64,000 nucleotides of DNA from an uncultured Clostridia bacterium (GCA_944384235.1 CALWSP010000014.1:1-64000); one strand, 5' to 3'; counted from the stretch's first letter, positions 28,292 through 38,222 are shown. Translations and numbers: made by a program. The notes: generated from the letters alone by a model not told the origin.

Positions 28292-29506
28292 ATGAAAGTT
28301 ATAAAGGGAAATATAAATAGTGTTAAAGGCTTTAAAAGTTATGGAAGTGCTGTTGGTTTAAAGAAAAGAAAAAAGGATATGGCAATTATTTTAAGTGATG
28401 TTATGTGCAATTCAGCAGGGTGTTTTACTACAAATGTTGTAAAAGCGGCCCCAGTTTATTGGGATATGGAAAATGTTTCAAAGGACATTAAAGGTATTGT
28501 TATAAACAGTGGAAATGCAAATGCTTGCACTGGCGAGCAAGGCCTTAAAGACACAGAAGAAATGGCTAGTATATTAGGAAGCTTAGCAGGTGTTGAAAAA
28601 GAAAACATTTTAGTTTGCTCAACAGGAGTTATAGGCGTTAATTTGCCTATGGAAAAGGTTAGAGAGGGCATAAAAAGCACTTTTAAGGGTTTAGACAGTA
28701 GTTTTGAAGCTGGGCTAAGTTCAGCTGAAGCTATTATGACAACAGATACATATTCAAAAAGTGTTGCAGTTGAGGTTGAATTAGATGGAAAGGTTGTTAG
28801 AATTGGAGCAATGGCTAAAGGCTCTGGAATGATTAACCCTAATATGGCTACAATGCTTTGTTTTATAACAACTGATTGTGCAATTTCAAAAAAAATGCTT
28901 TCAAAGGCGTTAAAAGATTGTGTTAAAGACACTTTTAATATGATAAGTGTAGATGGAGATATGTCAACAAATGACACAGTCTTATGTTTAGCTAATGGTT
29001 TAGCTGAAAATGAAGAAATTGTTGAGGAAAACGAGAGCTATAACAAATTTAAAGACGCCCTATTTTTTGTGAACAAAACTTTAGCAATTGCTTGTGCTGA
29101 TGATGGAGAAGGGGCTACAAAATTAATTGAGGCAAATGTTAAAGGGGCAAAAACTGAAGATGATGCTAAAAAAATTGCTTTAAGTGTTGTTTCTTCTTCT
29201 CTTTTAAAGGCAGCAATGTTTGGGGAAGATGCAAACTGGGGCAGAGTGTTATGTGCTATGGGATATAGTGGAGCAAAGTTTGACCCAATGCAAGTTAGTA
29301 TTAATTTTAGAAGCGAAAACGGTGTTATAAGCCTTATGGAAAAAGGCTCTCCTATTGTGTTTGATGAAGAGTTAGCTAGCAAAGTTTTATCTGCACACAA
29401 TATTTATATTGATATGGTTTTATCAGATGGAGATTTTGAGGCAACTGCTTGGGGTTGTGACTTAACTTATGATTATGTAAAAATAAATGGTGATTACAGA
29501 AGTTAG
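28292..29506 (+). CDS. argJ: Ornithine acetyltransferase / N-acetylglutamate synthase
   Basis: A 404-residue bifunctional enzyme that moves the acetyl group from acetylornithine to glutamate and so recycles it. The precursor cuts itself before the Thr of the motif MATML (within KGSGMINPNMATML), giving the alpha and beta chains; the C terminus keeps the conserved CDLTYDYVKIN. Presence of argJ explains why no argE or argA is needed here. Ribosome site AGGAGG upstream of ATG 28292. Confidence 0.96.
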   Translation: MKVIKGNINSVKGFKSYGSAVGLKKRKKDMAIILSDVMCNSAGCFTTNVVKAAPVYWDMENVSKDIKGIVINSGNANACTGEQGLKDTEEMASILGSLAGVEKENILVCSTGVIGVNLPMEKVREGIKSTFKGLDSSFEAGLSSAEAIMTTDTYSKSVAVEVELDGKVVRIGAMAKGSGMINPNMATMLCFITTDCAISKKMLSKALKDCVKDTFNMISVDGDMSTNDTVLCLANGLAENEEIVEENESYNKFKDALFFVNKTLAIACADDGEGATKLIEANVKGAKTEDDAKKIALSVVSSSLLKAAMFGEDANWGRVLCAMGYSGAKFDPMQVSINFRSENGVISLMEKGSPIVFDEELASKVLSAHNIYIDMVLSDGDFEATAWGCDLTYDYVKINGDYRS

Positions 29507-29517
29507 GAGGGGTTTTG

Positions 29518-30378
29518 ATGATAGATGTAATTTCAAAGGCAAACATTTTAACAGAGGCTTTGCCATATATAAAAAAGTTTTCTGGAATAACTGTTGTTAT
29601 AAAGTACGGCGGGGCGGCTCTTGTGAATGAAAAAATTAAATCTACTATTGTTAAAGACATTGCTTTAATGAAGTATGTAGGTTTTAAACCAATTGTAGTG
29701 CACGGTGGAGGAAAGGATATAAACAATGCTTTAGAGGTAGCTGGAATAGAGCCAAAATTTATTGACGGGTTAAGAGTGACTGATGAAAAGACAATGGAGA
29801 TTGTTCAACAAATTTTGGCTGGAAAAATAAACAAAAATTTGACAACAGAGATTTGTCAACAAGGAATAGATGCTGTTGGAATTTGTGGAAAAGACGCAAG
29901 TTTTTTGAAGGTTAAAAAAATTATGCCAAATGGAAAAGACATTGGGCTTGTTGGGGAGGTTACAGAAGTTAAAACAGAGCTTATAAACGCTTTAATTGAA
30001 AACAATTTTGTTCCAGTTATATCTTCAATTGGTTCTGATGAAAATGGCAACAGCTACAACATTAATGCTGATTATGCCGCAGTTGCCATTGCTGGAGCTT
30101 TAAAAGCTGAAAAGCTAGTTTTTGTAACTGATGTAGCTGGAATTATGAGAGATGTTAACGACCCTAATAGTGTTATACCAACAATAAAAACTGAGGAAGT
30201 TAACAAGTTAATTGAAGATGGAACTATTTCAGGTGGTATGCTTCCAAAGGTTGAGTGTTGTATGGCTGGAGTTGAGGCTGGGGTTAACAGCGTGCATATT
30301 TTAGATGGAAGAATTGCCCACTGTCTTATACTTGAAATTTTTACAAACAAAGGCATTGGCACGCTTATTGAAAAGTAG
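29518..30378 (+). CDS. argB: Acetylglutamate kinase
   Basis: A 286-residue amino-acid kinase phosphorylating N-acetylglutamate. It has KYGGAALVNE, HGGGKDIN and VTDVAGI. The frame also opens at TTG 29515, but AGGAGG at 29505-29510 is spaced 7 bases from ATG 29518 and only 4 from the TTG, so the ATG is chosen. The control step of the pathway is usually feedback-inhibited by arginine in organisms with argJ. Confidence 0.96.
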   Translation: MIDVISKANILTEALPYIKKFSGITVVIKYGGAALVNEKIKSTIVKDIALMKYVGFKPIVVHGGGKDINNALEVAGIEPKFIDGLRVTDEKTMEIVQQILAGKINKNLTTEICQQGIDAVGICGKDASFLKVKKIMPNGKDIGLVGEVTEVKTELINALIENNFVPVISSIGSDENGNSYNINADYAAVAIAGALKAEKLVFVTDVAGIMRDVNDPNSVIPTIKTEEVNKLIEDGTISGGMLPKVECCMAGVEAGVNSVHILDGRIAHCLILEIFTNKGIGTLIEK

Positions 30379-30389
30379 GAGGTATAAAA

Positions 30390-31553
30390 ATGAAAACTGC
30401 AGATATTGGAGAAAAATATGTTATGAAAACATATAACAGATTTCCTATTACCTTTGAAAAAGGAGAGGGAATGTATGTTATAGATGAAAATGGCAAAAAA
30501 TATTTAGACTTTGTTGCTGGAATTGCAGTTAATACACTTGGGCATAGCAACGAAAAATTAGTTAATGCAATATGTGAGCAAGCGAAAAAATTAATACATA
30601 TTTCAAATTTATATTATAATAAAGAGCAGTGTGAATTGGCAAAAAAGTTGGTCGAAAACGGAAGTTTAGAAAAAGTGTTTTTTTGCAACTCGGGAGCAGA
30701 GGCTATTGAAGCTGCTTTAAAACTAGCAAGAAAATATGGCTCAAAGACAAAAAGGCAAGAAATTATAACTATGAACAACTCTTTTCACGGAAGAACTTTT
30801 GGTGCAGTTACTGCAACTGGGCAAGAGCATTATCACAGTGGGTTTGGAGATATGCTACCTAACATTAAATATGCAGATTTTAACGACATAAATTCTTTAA
30901 AAGAGGTTATAAGTGAAAATACAGTTGCTATTCTTTTAGAACCTATACAAGGGGAGGGTGGCATAAGAGAGGCTAAATTAGATTATTTAAAAGAGGTTAG
31001 AAAAATTTGTGATGAAAAAGATATTCTTTTAATGTTTGATGAGGTTCAATGTGGTGTTGGACGACTTGGAACATTGTTTGCATACCAAAGTTTTGGCGTT
31101 GTGCCAGACATTTTATCTACAGCAAAGGGAATAGCAGGTGGAGTGCCTTGTGGGGTTATGATGGCAAGCAGTAGGGTTGCAAGCAGTTTTGCTCCTGGTG
31201 ACCACGCTTCAACTTTTGGTGGCAACCCACTTGCTTGTGCAGCTGGAAATGTGGTTGTTGACGAGTTATTATCAGGATTATTAGAAAATGTTAAAAAGCA
31301 GGGAGATTATTTAAAAGCTCGCCTTGAAGAAGTTTGCCAAAAGTATGAAATAGTAAAAGAGGTTAGAGGCAAAGGGCTTATGCAGGGGATTGAGCTTAAA
31401 GATGAGGCAAGAAAGTATATTGAAAAGGCAATTGAAAAAGGGCTTTTATTAGTTGGAGCAGGAAAAAATGTAATTAGGTTTGTTCCTGCGTTGATTGTGT
31501 CAAAAGAGGATATTGACAGGGCAATTGAAATTTTAGAGGAAGTTTTAAATTAA
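30390..31553 (+). CDS. argD: Acetylornithine aminotransferase
   Basis: A 387-residue PLP-dependent class-III aminotransferase. The PLP lysine lies in STAKGIAGG, and FDEVQCGVGRLG and FHGRTFG are standard. AGGAGGT precedes ATG 30390. It is the last gene of the arginine operon; no argF follows, a nitrilase-family gene on the other strand does. Confidence 0.95.
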   Translation: MKTADIGEKYVMKTYNRFPITFEKGEGMYVIDENGKKYLDFVAGIAVNTLGHSNEKLVNAICEQAKKLIHISNLYYNKEQCELAKKLVENGSLEKVFFCNSGAEAIEAALKLARKYGSKTKRQEIITMNNSFHGRTFGAVTATGQEHYHSGFGDMLPNIKYADFNDINSLKEVISENTVAILLEPIQGEGGIREAKLDYLKEVRKICDEKDILLMFDEVQCGVGRLGTLFAYQSFGVVPDILSTAKGIAGGVPCGVMMASSRVASSFAPGDHASTFGGNPLACAAGNVVVDELLSGLLENVKKQGDYLKARLEEVCQKYEIVKEVRGKGLMQGIELKDEARKYIEKAIEKGLLLVGAGKNVIRFVPALIVSKEDIDRAIEILEEVLN

Positions 31554-31591
31554 GAGGAAAGAATTTAATTAGGGGCGATTTGTTCGTGAAA

Positions 31592-31624
31592 AAATGCTCA
31601 AGCTATATGCTTGAGCATTTTTAA
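31592..31624. terminator. Bidirectional terminator between argD and the nitrilase-family gene
   Basis: Perfect 12-bp stem AAATGCTCAAGC (31592-31603) with GCTTGAGCATTT (31609-31620), loop TATAT, A-run left and T-run right. Confidence 0.9.
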
Positions 31625-32385
31625 TATAAATTTTTATAAAAATTATCTTGTCTATCTAGTTTTGTAGGGAAATTTTTTCTAAATGAGTTTACATCGTTTT
31701 TTAAATTTAGAATTATGCTACCAGATTTGTTTGAAAGAGATTTAAGAACTTTTCCATCTGGGTTTATAGCCATACTATTTCCGCTATAATATTGATTGTC
31801 GATTTGCCCAAAGGCATTTATTCCACATATATAACATAGGTTTTCTATTGCTCTAGCTTTTAAAAGCGTTTGCCAATGTTCTTTTCTTTTATTTGGCCAA
31901 TTTGCTGCAACTATTATTAAATCTGATTTTTTAGAGGCATATTGAAAAATTTCAGGAAATCTAAGGTCGTAGCAAATAAAGGTTGTTAATGTAAAGTCTT
32001 TTATTTTGACAAAAGGAATATTTTCTCCCTTTTTATAGTATTTATTTTCATTTGCATAGCTAAAAGGGTGAATTTTTGTATAATCTGATATTAAAACTCC
32101 ATTGTTTGAAACTATTGAATAGTGGTTTTCTGAAAGAGTTTGTGTGTTTTTTACCCAGCCAAAGCCTATAAATTTATTATATTTAAAAGCTAAGTTTTTT
32201 ATTATATTAAGAGTTTCAAGGTTTGTTTCCCCTATTTTATTTGTACTCATTGAAAAGCCAGTAAAGCTCATTTCCGGGAACAAGATTAAGTCGCTATTAC
32301 TTGATTTTATTATATTTTCTGCTAATTTTAAATTTTTATCTTTATTTTCAAAAATAATTTCTGATTGAACTAATTCTAAAAGCAT
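31621..32385 (-). CDS. Carbon-nitrogen hydrolase, omega-amidase/NIT2-like
   Basis: A 254-residue cytoplasmic nitrilase-superfamily amidase. The Glu-Lys-Cys triad is visible as FPEMSFTG (Glu), YTKIHPF (Lys) and CYDLRFPEIF (Cys). YDLRFPE is the form seen in omega-amidases (YafV/NIT2) and deaminated glutathione amidases, so substrates such as 2-oxoglutaramate are likely, not shown. The frame opens at 32397, but GGGTGG sits seven codons too early for that; ATG 32385 after GGGTGG is the better start. It is a lone gene divergent from the amylase. Confidence 0.85.
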   Translation of the reverse strand: MLLELVQSEIIFENKDKNLKLAENIIKSSNSDLILFPEMSFTGFSMSTNKIGETNLETLNIIKNLAFKYNKFIGFGWVKNTQTLSENHYSIVSNNGVLISDYTKIHPFSYANENKYYKKGENIPFVKIKDFTLTTFICYDLRFPEIFQYASKKSDLIIVAANWPNKRKEHWQTLLKARAIENLCYICGINAFGQIDNQYYSGNSMAINPDGKVLKSLSNKSGSIILNLKNDVNSFRKNFPTKLDRQDNFYKNLY

Positions 32386-32452
32386 ATTACCACCCATTTT
32401 TATTATAGACTAGTTTTTGTGAAAAGTAAATTAATTATATGTTTTAAAAAGA

Positions 32453-32481
32453 TTGACATTTATTTTGTTTACATTTAAAAT
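32453..32481 (+). promoter_or_regulatory. Candidate promoter of the GH13 gene
   Basis: TTGACA (32453-32458), 17 bases, TAAAAT (32476-32481), about 30 bases before the start at 32512. Confidence 0.6.
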
Positions 32482-32511
32482 TTAAATATATAATAATATG
32501 AGGTGAATTTA

Positions 32512-34608
32512 ATGGACAAGTTTGATTATATAGAAAGTCTTTTGCTTATGGCGAAAATGAGCTTTGAATATATAAACATAGATGCTATTTTTTCAGACGA
32601 AAGTGAAAATTATAGAAATCCAGTTGCACCTTCAGAAAATGAGAAGGTTGAAATTAAAATTAGAGTTGGCCGTGATGATTTTCAAAAGGTTTATGTTTGT
32701 TTTAAGAACGAAGAAGTTGAGATGTACAAAACAAAGAGTGAGGGATATTTTGATTATTTTCAGGGAGATTTTGTTTGTGGAAGTGAAAAAGAAACTTATT
32801 ATTTTAGGTTAGAAAAAGAAGATAGACTTTATTTATATAACAAGCAAGGTTTAACAAAAGATATTAACCACGAATATGACTTTATGATTATACCTAATTT
32901 TGAAACTCCAAACTGGGCTAAAGGCGCAGTTATGTACCAAATATATGTAGACAGGTTTTACAACGGCGACAAAACAAATGATGTTCTTGACAACGAATAT
33001 TCCTACTTAGGTGTTAATGCAAAGGCGATTAAAGACTGGTATGCACCAGTTGAAAACTTAGATGTTTGTAACTTTTATGGAGGAGATTTACAAGGAGTTA
33101 TTGAAAAGCTAGATTATTTGCAAGAGCTTGGAATAGATGTTATATATTTTAATCCAATATTTGTATCACCAAGTAGCCACAAGTATGATATACAAGATTA
33201 TGACAGCGTTGACCCACATTTTGGGGTTATTGTAAATGATGGTGGAAAGGTGTTAGATGAAAACAAGAAAGACAACAAAGACGCCACTATGTATATGATT
33301 AGAACGACAGATAAGTTAAACCTTGATGCAAGCAACAAATTAATGATAAAATTAATTGAGTTAGCACATCAAAGGGGTATAAAAGTTATATTAGACGGGG
33401 TTTTTAACCATTGTGGTGCGTTTAACAAGTGGCTTGATAAAGAGGGTTTTTACAGCAAAAGAGGTTATCCTCAAGGGGCTTATTTAAAAGAAGATAGCCC
33501 ATACCACAACTATTTTTCTTGGCACGGTGGACATTGGCCAAACAACGAAAATTATGACAGTTGGTGGGGACATTCAAACCACCCTAAATTAAATTTTGAG
33601 GGTTCAAAAAAATTATATAAATATATTTTAAGTGTTGGAAAAAAATGGGTTTCACCACCTTATAATGCTGACGGTTGGCGTCTTGACGTTGCTGCTGACG
33701 TAGGTGCAAGCAAAGAGTTTAATATGAAGTTTTGGAGAAGTTTTAGAAAAGCTGTTAAAGAAGCTAACCCAAATGCTATTATATTAGCTGAGCACTATGG
33801 CGACCCAAAGGATTGGTTAAGTGGCGACCAATGGGACACAGTTATGAATTATGATGCCTTTATGGAGCCTATTACTTGGTTTTTAACTGGAATGGAAAAG
33901 CATAGCGAGCAAAGCGACTGGAGTAAATACAACAACTCAGGGGAGTTTGAGGGAAAAATGAGGTATTTTATGTCTAGGTTTAGTTTTGAAAGTTTAAGTG
34001 TAGCTATGAATGAGTTATCAAACCACGACCACTCAAGGTTTTTAACAAGAACGAACAAAAAGGTGGGTAGGCTTCATAGCAGGGGATACAAAGAGGCGGA
34101 CACAGATATAAACAAGGACATTATGAAAGAGGCTATTACTTTTCAAATGACTTGGATTGGCGCTCCGACTATATATTATGGCGATGAGGCAGGTTTAACT
34201 GGCTGGACTGACCCTGACAACAGAAGAACTTACCCTTGGGGGAAAGAGGATAAAGACCTTTTAGAATATTACAAGGTTCTTATTGGTATACACAAAAAAT
34301 ACAGGTGTTTTGCTTTTGGTTCTTTAGACTACCTTTATATGAGTTATGGAATAATGTGTTATGGCAGGTGGACAGAAGAAGAAAAAGTTATTGTTGTTTT
34401 AAACAACAACGAATTTGTTAAAGATGTTATTGTGCCAGTTTGGAGAGTTGAGGCAGAAAAAAATGTTAAACTTGAAGTTATATTAGAATCTGGAAATAAT
34501 AAATGGAGCACAGATTCTTATTTTTACGATGTAATAAATGGTTGCGCTAAAGTTAGATGTGAAAAATTTGGAAGTTTAATTTTAGTTGTGAGAAAAAAAG
34601 AAGATTAA
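32512..34608 (+). CDS. GH13 alpha-amylase family enzyme, neopullulanase-like
   Basis: A 698-residue cytoplasmic glycosidase without a signal peptide. Residues about 1-125 form a CBM34-like beta domain, then the GH13 barrel starts at MYQIYVDRFYNGD. Conserved regions are DGVFNHCG, DGWRLDVA (nucleophile D392), ILAEHYG (acid/base E427) and SNHDHSR (D506). These and the N-terminal module fit subfamily 20 (neopullulanase, cyclomaltodextrinase, maltogenic amylase). It probably trims imported malto-oligosaccharides or cyclodextrins. The frame opens at GTG 32503, but that overlaps the AGGTG ribosome site; ATG 32512 is chosen. Confidence 0.9.
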   Translation: MDKFDYIESLLLMAKMSFEYINIDAIFSDESENYRNPVAPSENEKVEIKIRVGRDDFQKVYVCFKNEEVEMYKTKSEGYFDYFQGDFVCGSEKETYYFRLEKEDRLYLYNKQGLTKDINHEYDFMIIPNFETPNWAKGAVMYQIYVDRFYNGDKTNDVLDNEYSYLGVNAKAIKDWYAPVENLDVCNFYGGDLQGVIEKLDYLQELGIDVIYFNPIFVSPSSHKYDIQDYDSVDPHFGVIVNDGGKVLDENKKDNKDATMYMIRTTDKLNLDASNKLMIKLIELAHQRGIKVILDGVFNHCGAFNKWLDKEGFYSKRGYPQGAYLKEDSPYHNYFSWHGGHWPNNENYDSWWGHSNHPKLNFEGSKKLYKYILSVGKKWVSPPYNADGWRLDVAADVGASKEFNMKFWRSFRKAVKEANPNAIILAEHYGDPKDWLSGDQWDTVMNYDAFMEPITWFLTGMEKHSEQSDWSKYNNSGEFEGKMRYFMSRFSFESLSVAMNELSNHDHSRFLTRTNKKVGRLHSRGYKEADTDINKDIMKEAITFQMTWIGAPTIYYGDEAGLTGWTDPDNRRTYPWGKEDKDLLEYYKVLIGIHKKYRCFAFGSLDYLYMSYGIMCYGRWTEEEKVIVVLNNNEFVKDVIVPVWRVEAEKNVKLEVILESGNNKWSTDSYFYDVINGCAKVRCEKFGSLILVVRKKED

Positions 34609-34704
34609 GATTTTATTTCAATTTAGGTTTTTAGCTTAAAGCCTTGACTATGTTTGCCTTATTTGATAAAATTAATATAAATATTGATTATAGGAGAAGT
34701 GAAA

Positions 34705-35133
34705 ATGAATTTATTATTATCTTTATTAACATCACCATCTGTTGTTATGGAAAGTTCAAAAGAAGCTGTAACTCAAGCAGCTCAAGCGGCAGTAGAGGGT
34801 GCTAACCAAGCAACTCAGGCTGCAACTAGTTCATCTGGTTTTGGTGGCTTTGGCACTATTGGTATGATTATTTATGTTTTAGCTCTTATTCTTATTTTCT
34901 ATTTCTTAGCTATTAGACCATCTAAGAAAAGAGAAAAAGAGCTTAAGGAAATGCAAGCATCTATAAAAGTTGGCGATGAAGTTGTGACATCTTCTGGCTT
35001 TTATGGCAAGGTAGTTGAAATTGGCGAGCAGATTATTACTGTTGAATTTGGTACAAACAGAGGTGTTAGAGTTCCAGTGAAAAAGAGCGAAATTATTGGC
35101 AACAAAGCACCTGATGTTTCATTAGAAAAGTAA
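34705..35133 (+). CDS. yajC: Preprotein translocase accessory subunit YajC
   Basis: A 142-residue single-span membrane protein that joins SecDF at the Sec translocon. The helix (IGMIIYVLALILIFYFLAI) is followed by the family signature RPSKKREKELKEM and VGDEVVTSSGFYGKVVE. Before the helix is an unusual stretch of about 45 residues rich in Ala, Gln, Ser and Gly (TQAAQAAVEGANQATQAA), longer than in most YajC. AGGAGAAG upstream of ATG 34705 sets the start over the longer frame from 34684. It lies alone, not next to secD/secF or tgt. Confidence 0.9.
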   Translation: MNLLLSLLTSPSVVMESSKEAVTQAAQAAVEGANQATQAATSSSGFGGFGTIGMIIYVLALILIFYFLAIRPSKKREKELKEMQASIKVGDEVVTSSGFYGKVVEIGEQIITVEFGTNRGVRVPVKKSEIIGNKAPDVSLEK

Positions 35134-35144
35134 GAGTACCTTTT

Positions 35145-35175
35145 AGGTGTGGGCGTTGCTCACACCTTATTTTTT
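35145..35175 (+). terminator. Terminator after yajC
   Basis: Stem AGGTGTG (35145-35151) with CACACCT (35161-35167), 9-base loop, then TATTTTTT. It is of medium strength and sits 24 bases before rnz. Confidence 0.7.
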
Positions 35176-35198
35176 GACTTAAAGGAGTAATTAAAAAT

Positions 35199-36107
35199 AT
35201 GTTAGATGTAGCGTTGTTAGGTACTGGCGGAATGATGCCACTACCAAATAGACACTTAACAAGCCTTATGCTTAGGCTAGAGGGTAGGTTAATGGTTATA
35301 GACTGTGGCGAGGGAACGCAAGTTACTATGAAAGAGCTTGGTTGGGGTTTTAAAAACATTGATGTGATTTGTTTTACACATTATCACGCTGACCATATAT
35401 CAGGGCTTCCTGGGCTTTTGCTTACAATAGGAAATTCTTACAGAACAGAGCCTTTAAAGTTAGTTGGCCCAAAGGGTTTGGCTAAAGTTTATGAAGGTTT
35501 AAAAGTTATATGCCCAGAGCTTCCATTTAAGGTGGAGATTGTTGAACTTGAGCCTAACGAGGAAATTAATGTGGGTGTTTTTAACATACATAGTTTAAAG
35601 GTGAACCACAAAATTATTTGTTATTCATACAGAGTGAATGTAAAAAGGGCAGGAAGGTTTAACGTTGAAAAAGCTATTAGTTTAAATGTTCCTAAAAAAG
35701 CTTGGTCTATATTACAAAAACAACCTAGTGTTGAAGTAGATGGGCAAGTTTACACATCGGATATGGTTTTAGGCGAGGACAGAAAAGGAATTAGCGTTTC
35801 TTATTGCACAGACACTAGACCTGTTGAAGCTTTGCCTGACTTTGTTAAAGAGTCTGACCTTTTTATATGCGAGGGTATGTATGGAGAGGAAGATAAAAAA
35901 GACAAGGCTAGAGAATATAAGCATATGTTATTTTCTGAGGCAGCAGAAATTGCTAAAAAAGGCAATGTAAAGAGTTTATGGCTTACTCACTTTAGTCCTG
36001 CTATGCCATTTCCTGAAATGTTTATAAAAAATGCTAGAGATATATTCCCTGAAACAAGTCTTGGAAAAGATAGAAAAACAATTACATTAATGTTTGAAGG
36101 TGAATAA
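35199..36107 (+). CDS. rnz: Ribonuclease Z
   Basis: A 302-residue metallo-beta-lactamase-fold nuclease that trims the 3' trailer of tRNA precursors. The zinc motif HYHADHISGLPG and the C-terminal motif LTHFSP are present, and the length is that of bacterial tRNase Z. AAAGGAG precedes ATG 35199. tsaD follows 15 bases later, so the two tRNA-processing genes form a pair. Confidence 0.95.
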   Translation: MLDVALLGTGGMMPLPNRHLTSLMLRLEGRLMVIDCGEGTQVTMKELGWGFKNIDVICFTHYHADHISGLPGLLLTIGNSYRTEPLKLVGPKGLAKVYEGLKVICPELPFKVEIVELEPNEEINVGVFNIHSLKVNHKIICYSYRVNVKRAGRFNVEKAISLNVPKKAWSILQKQPSVEVDGQVYTSDMVLGEDRKGISVSYCTDTRPVEALPDFVKESDLFICEGMYGEEDKKDKAREYKHMLFSEAAEIAKKGNVKSLWLTHFSPAMPFPEMFIKNARDIFPETSLGKDRKTITLMFEGE

Positions 36108-36122
36108 AAGGAGGAATTAAGT

Positions 36123-37139
36123 ATGGATAAAATTATATTAGCAATAGAAAGTTCCTGTGATGAAACTTCAGCAGCAGTTGTTAAAAACGGCAGAGAAGTT
36201 CTTTCAAATGTTATTTCATCTCAAATTGCAACACACAAGCAATATGGAGGTGTTGTTCCAGAAATTGCATCAAGGCAACACATTGAGGCTATTGACTGGG
36301 TTATTGACAAGGCTTTAGAAGATGCAAAAATAAAAAAAGAGGACATAGACGCCATTGCAGTTACTTATGGGCCTGGCCTTGTAGGAGCTTTATTAGTTGG
36401 TTTATCAGAGGCTAAGGCGTTAGCTTTTGCTTTAAACAAGCCATTAATACCAGTTCATCACATAGAGGGGCATATTGCTGCAAATTACATTCAAAACAAA
36501 GAGTGGAAGCCACCTTTTATTTGCGAAGTAATAAGTGGTGGGCACACTCACCTTGTTCATATAAAAGACTACAACGAATTTGAAATATTAGGGCATACAA
36601 GAGATGATGCTGCTGGAGAAGCTTATGACAAGGTTGCAAGAGTTTTAGGGCTTACATACCCAGGTGGGCCTCAAATTGAAAAAATAAGCAAAAATGGCGA
36701 CAAAGACGCTATTAAATTCCCTAGGGTTTTACTTGAAAATGATAGTTATGACTTTAGTTTTAGTGGCTTAAAATCAGCTGTTTTAAATTATGTGAACAAG
36801 GCACAAATGAAGGGTGAAGAAATTAAAAAAGAAGATGTTGCAGCTAGTTTTCAACAGGCTGTTGTTGATGTGTTAGTTGAAAAGGCTATAAAGGCTTGCA
36901 AGGATTTGAATATTAAAAAATTAGCCCTTGCAGGTGGTGTTTCAGCTAATTCACACCTTAGAAGTGAAATGGAAAAAGCTTGCTTGAAAGAGGGAATTGA
37001 GCTTTGCGTTCCCGACCTTGTGCTATGCACAGACAACGCAGCTATGATTGGAGCGGCAGCTTATTATGAATATTTAAATGGAAATGTTGCAGATATGAGT
37101 TTAAATGCTTATCCAAGCCTTAAATTAGGCGAAAGATAG
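36123..37139 (+). CDS. tsaD: tRNA N6-adenosine threonylcarbamoyltransferase TsaD
   Basis: A 338-residue ASKHA-fold protein that moves the threonylcarbamoyl group onto A37 of ANN-reading tRNAs (t6A). The metal-binding [10 protein letters not shown] (H-x3-H), ESSCDET at the N terminus and [10 protein letters not shown] are diagnostic. It needs TsaB and TsaE, not seen in the window, and the adenylate made by TsaC (57423). AAAGGAGG precedes ATG 36123. Confidence 0.97.
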   Translation: MDKIILAIESSCDETSAAVVKNGREVLSNVISSQIATHKQYGGVVPEIASRQHIEAIDWVIDKALEDAKIKKEDIDAIAVTYGPGLVGALLVGLSEAKALAFALNKPLIPVHHIEGHIAANYIQNKEWKPPFICEVISGGHTHLVHIKDYNEFEILGHTRDDAAGEAYDKVARVLGLTYPGGPQIEKISKNGDKDAIKFPRVLLENDSYDFSFSGLKSAVLNYVNKAQMKGEEIKKEDVAASFQQAVVDVLVEKAIKACKDLNIKKLALAGGVSANSHLRSEMEKACLKEGIELCVPDLVLCTDNAAMIGAAAYYEYLNGNVADMSLNAYPSLKLGER

Positions 37140-37147
37140 AAAATAAA

Positions 37148-37173
37148 AAAAGAGTGGAAACCACTCTTTTTTT
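37148..37173. terminator. Bidirectional terminator between tsaD and the XRE regulator
   Basis: Perfect 10-bp stem AAAAGAGTGG (37148-37157) with CCACTCTTTT (37161-37170), loop AAA, A- and T-runs on the two sides. Confidence 0.9.
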
Positions 37174-37175
37174 AT

Positions 37176-37592
37176 TTATTGAAAATCACTATCGTAGTAA
37201 GTGTTATCATCTAAAGCTTCTTTAGCGTTACAGTTTGGAAGATATTTATTTAAAGCTTTAGCATTTGCAGTTAAAATTTGAATTTTATCATCAGACATTG
37301 TAGTAATCATACTGATTAAAGCTTTTCTATCCTTATCAATTTTATTTGATGCAGGAGGGCTAGACAATGTTCCGTCGGAATGGCCTGTTGTTATTATAAG
37401 CTCATCGAGGGTAATGTTGAAAAATTGAGCTATTTTAACCATATTTGCAATGCTTGTGCCTCTTTGACCTCTTTCAATAAGGCCTAAAAATCCAGGTGCC
37501 ATACCTATGATTTTTGCAAAATCGTCAATAGTTAAGCCTCTAGATTTTCTTTCAAATCTAATTTTAGAGCCTATGTTTTTTGCGTAATTCAT
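37176..37592 (-). CDS. XRE-family helix-turn-helix regulator
   Basis: A 138-residue DNA-binding protein. The HTH (about 7-62) reads IGSKIRFERKSRGLTIDDFA, then a recognition helix (GMAPGFLGLIERGQRG), close to SinR/Xre-type domains. The C-terminal half (about 75-138) has DKIQILTANAKALNKYL, a helix that may dimerise, and ends acidic. No ligand domain is seen. AAAGGAG precedes ATG 37592. Targets unknown; it lies downstream of purE, with its own promoter. Confidence 0.85.
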   Translation of the reverse strand: MNYAKNIGSKIRFERKSRGLTIDDFAKIIGMAPGFLGLIERGQRGTSIANMVKIAQFFNITLDELIITTGHSDGTLSSPPASNKIDKDRKALISMITTMSDDKIQILTANAKALNKYLPNCNAKEALDDNTYYDSDFQ

Positions 37593-37636
37593 ATAATTTT
37601 CTCCTTTAAAGTGTTAATAAATTTTGTCTTATAGAA

Positions 37637-37665
37637 AGTATACTATAAAATTTATAAAAAATCAA
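37637..37665 (-). promoter_or_regulatory. Promoter of the XRE regulator
   Basis: On the minus strand TTGATT (37665-37660), 17 bases, TATACT (37642-37637), about 45 bases before the start. Confidence 0.6.
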
Positions 37666-37700
37666 CTCTATATGTTTAACAAAAGATGAATTTTTTATTA

Positions 37701-38213
37701 TTAATTTTTATTTAAATAGTTCTGATAGCCTATATTTTCCAGTTCTGTTGCTTTGCTTTCTACTATATCATTTAATTCTTTTTTGTATTGTTCTACTTTT
37801 TGTGAAAGAGTGTTATCAAAGGCGGCTAAAATTTGAGCAGCTAAAAGACCAGCGTTTTTAGCTCCATTAATTGCCACTGTTGCAACTGGTATTCCACCTG
37901 GCATTTGAACTATTGAATAGAGAGAGTCTATTCCGTTTAATGTGCTAGTTTTAATTGGAACGCCTATAACTGGAAGTGTTGTAAGGGCTGCTGTCATTCC
38001 TGGAAGATGTGCAGCTCCACCAGCACCTGCAATTATTACTTTTATTCCTCTAGACTTAGCGTTTTTTGCGTATTCATACATTTTATCTGGCGTTCTATGG
38101 GCTGAAACAATAGTAAGTTCATAAGGTATGTTAAATTGGTCTAAAACTTTTGCTGCTTCGCTCATAACATTTAAATCTGAATCGCTACCCATTATAATTC
38201 CAACTTTATTCAT
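37701..38213 (-). CDS. purE: N5-carboxyaminoimidazole ribonucleotide mutase PurE
   Basis: A 170-residue enzyme that shifts the carboxyl group of N5-CAIR to carbon, making CAIR in purine synthesis. GSDSDLNVM and SAHRTPDKM near the N terminus and [11 protein letters not shown] are the active-site motifs of class I PurE. AGGAGG precedes the start. It begins 9 bases after purK, so the two make one unit, apart from any other pur gene in the window. Confidence 0.96.
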   Translation of the reverse strand: MNKVGIIMGSDSDLNVMSEAAKVLDQFNIPYELTIVSAHRTPDKMYEYAKNAKSRGIKVIIAGAGGAAHLPGMTAALTTLPVIGVPIKTSTLNGIDSLYSIVQMPGGIPVATVAINGAKNAGLLAAQILAAFDNTLSQKVEQYKKELNDIVESKATELENIGYQNYLNKN

Positions 38214-38222
38214 AATGTCCTC

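Noticed and set aside
31554-31591. Remnant of argF after argD
   Set aside because: Only 38 bases with no readable frame; no carbamoyltransferase motif on either strand nearby.
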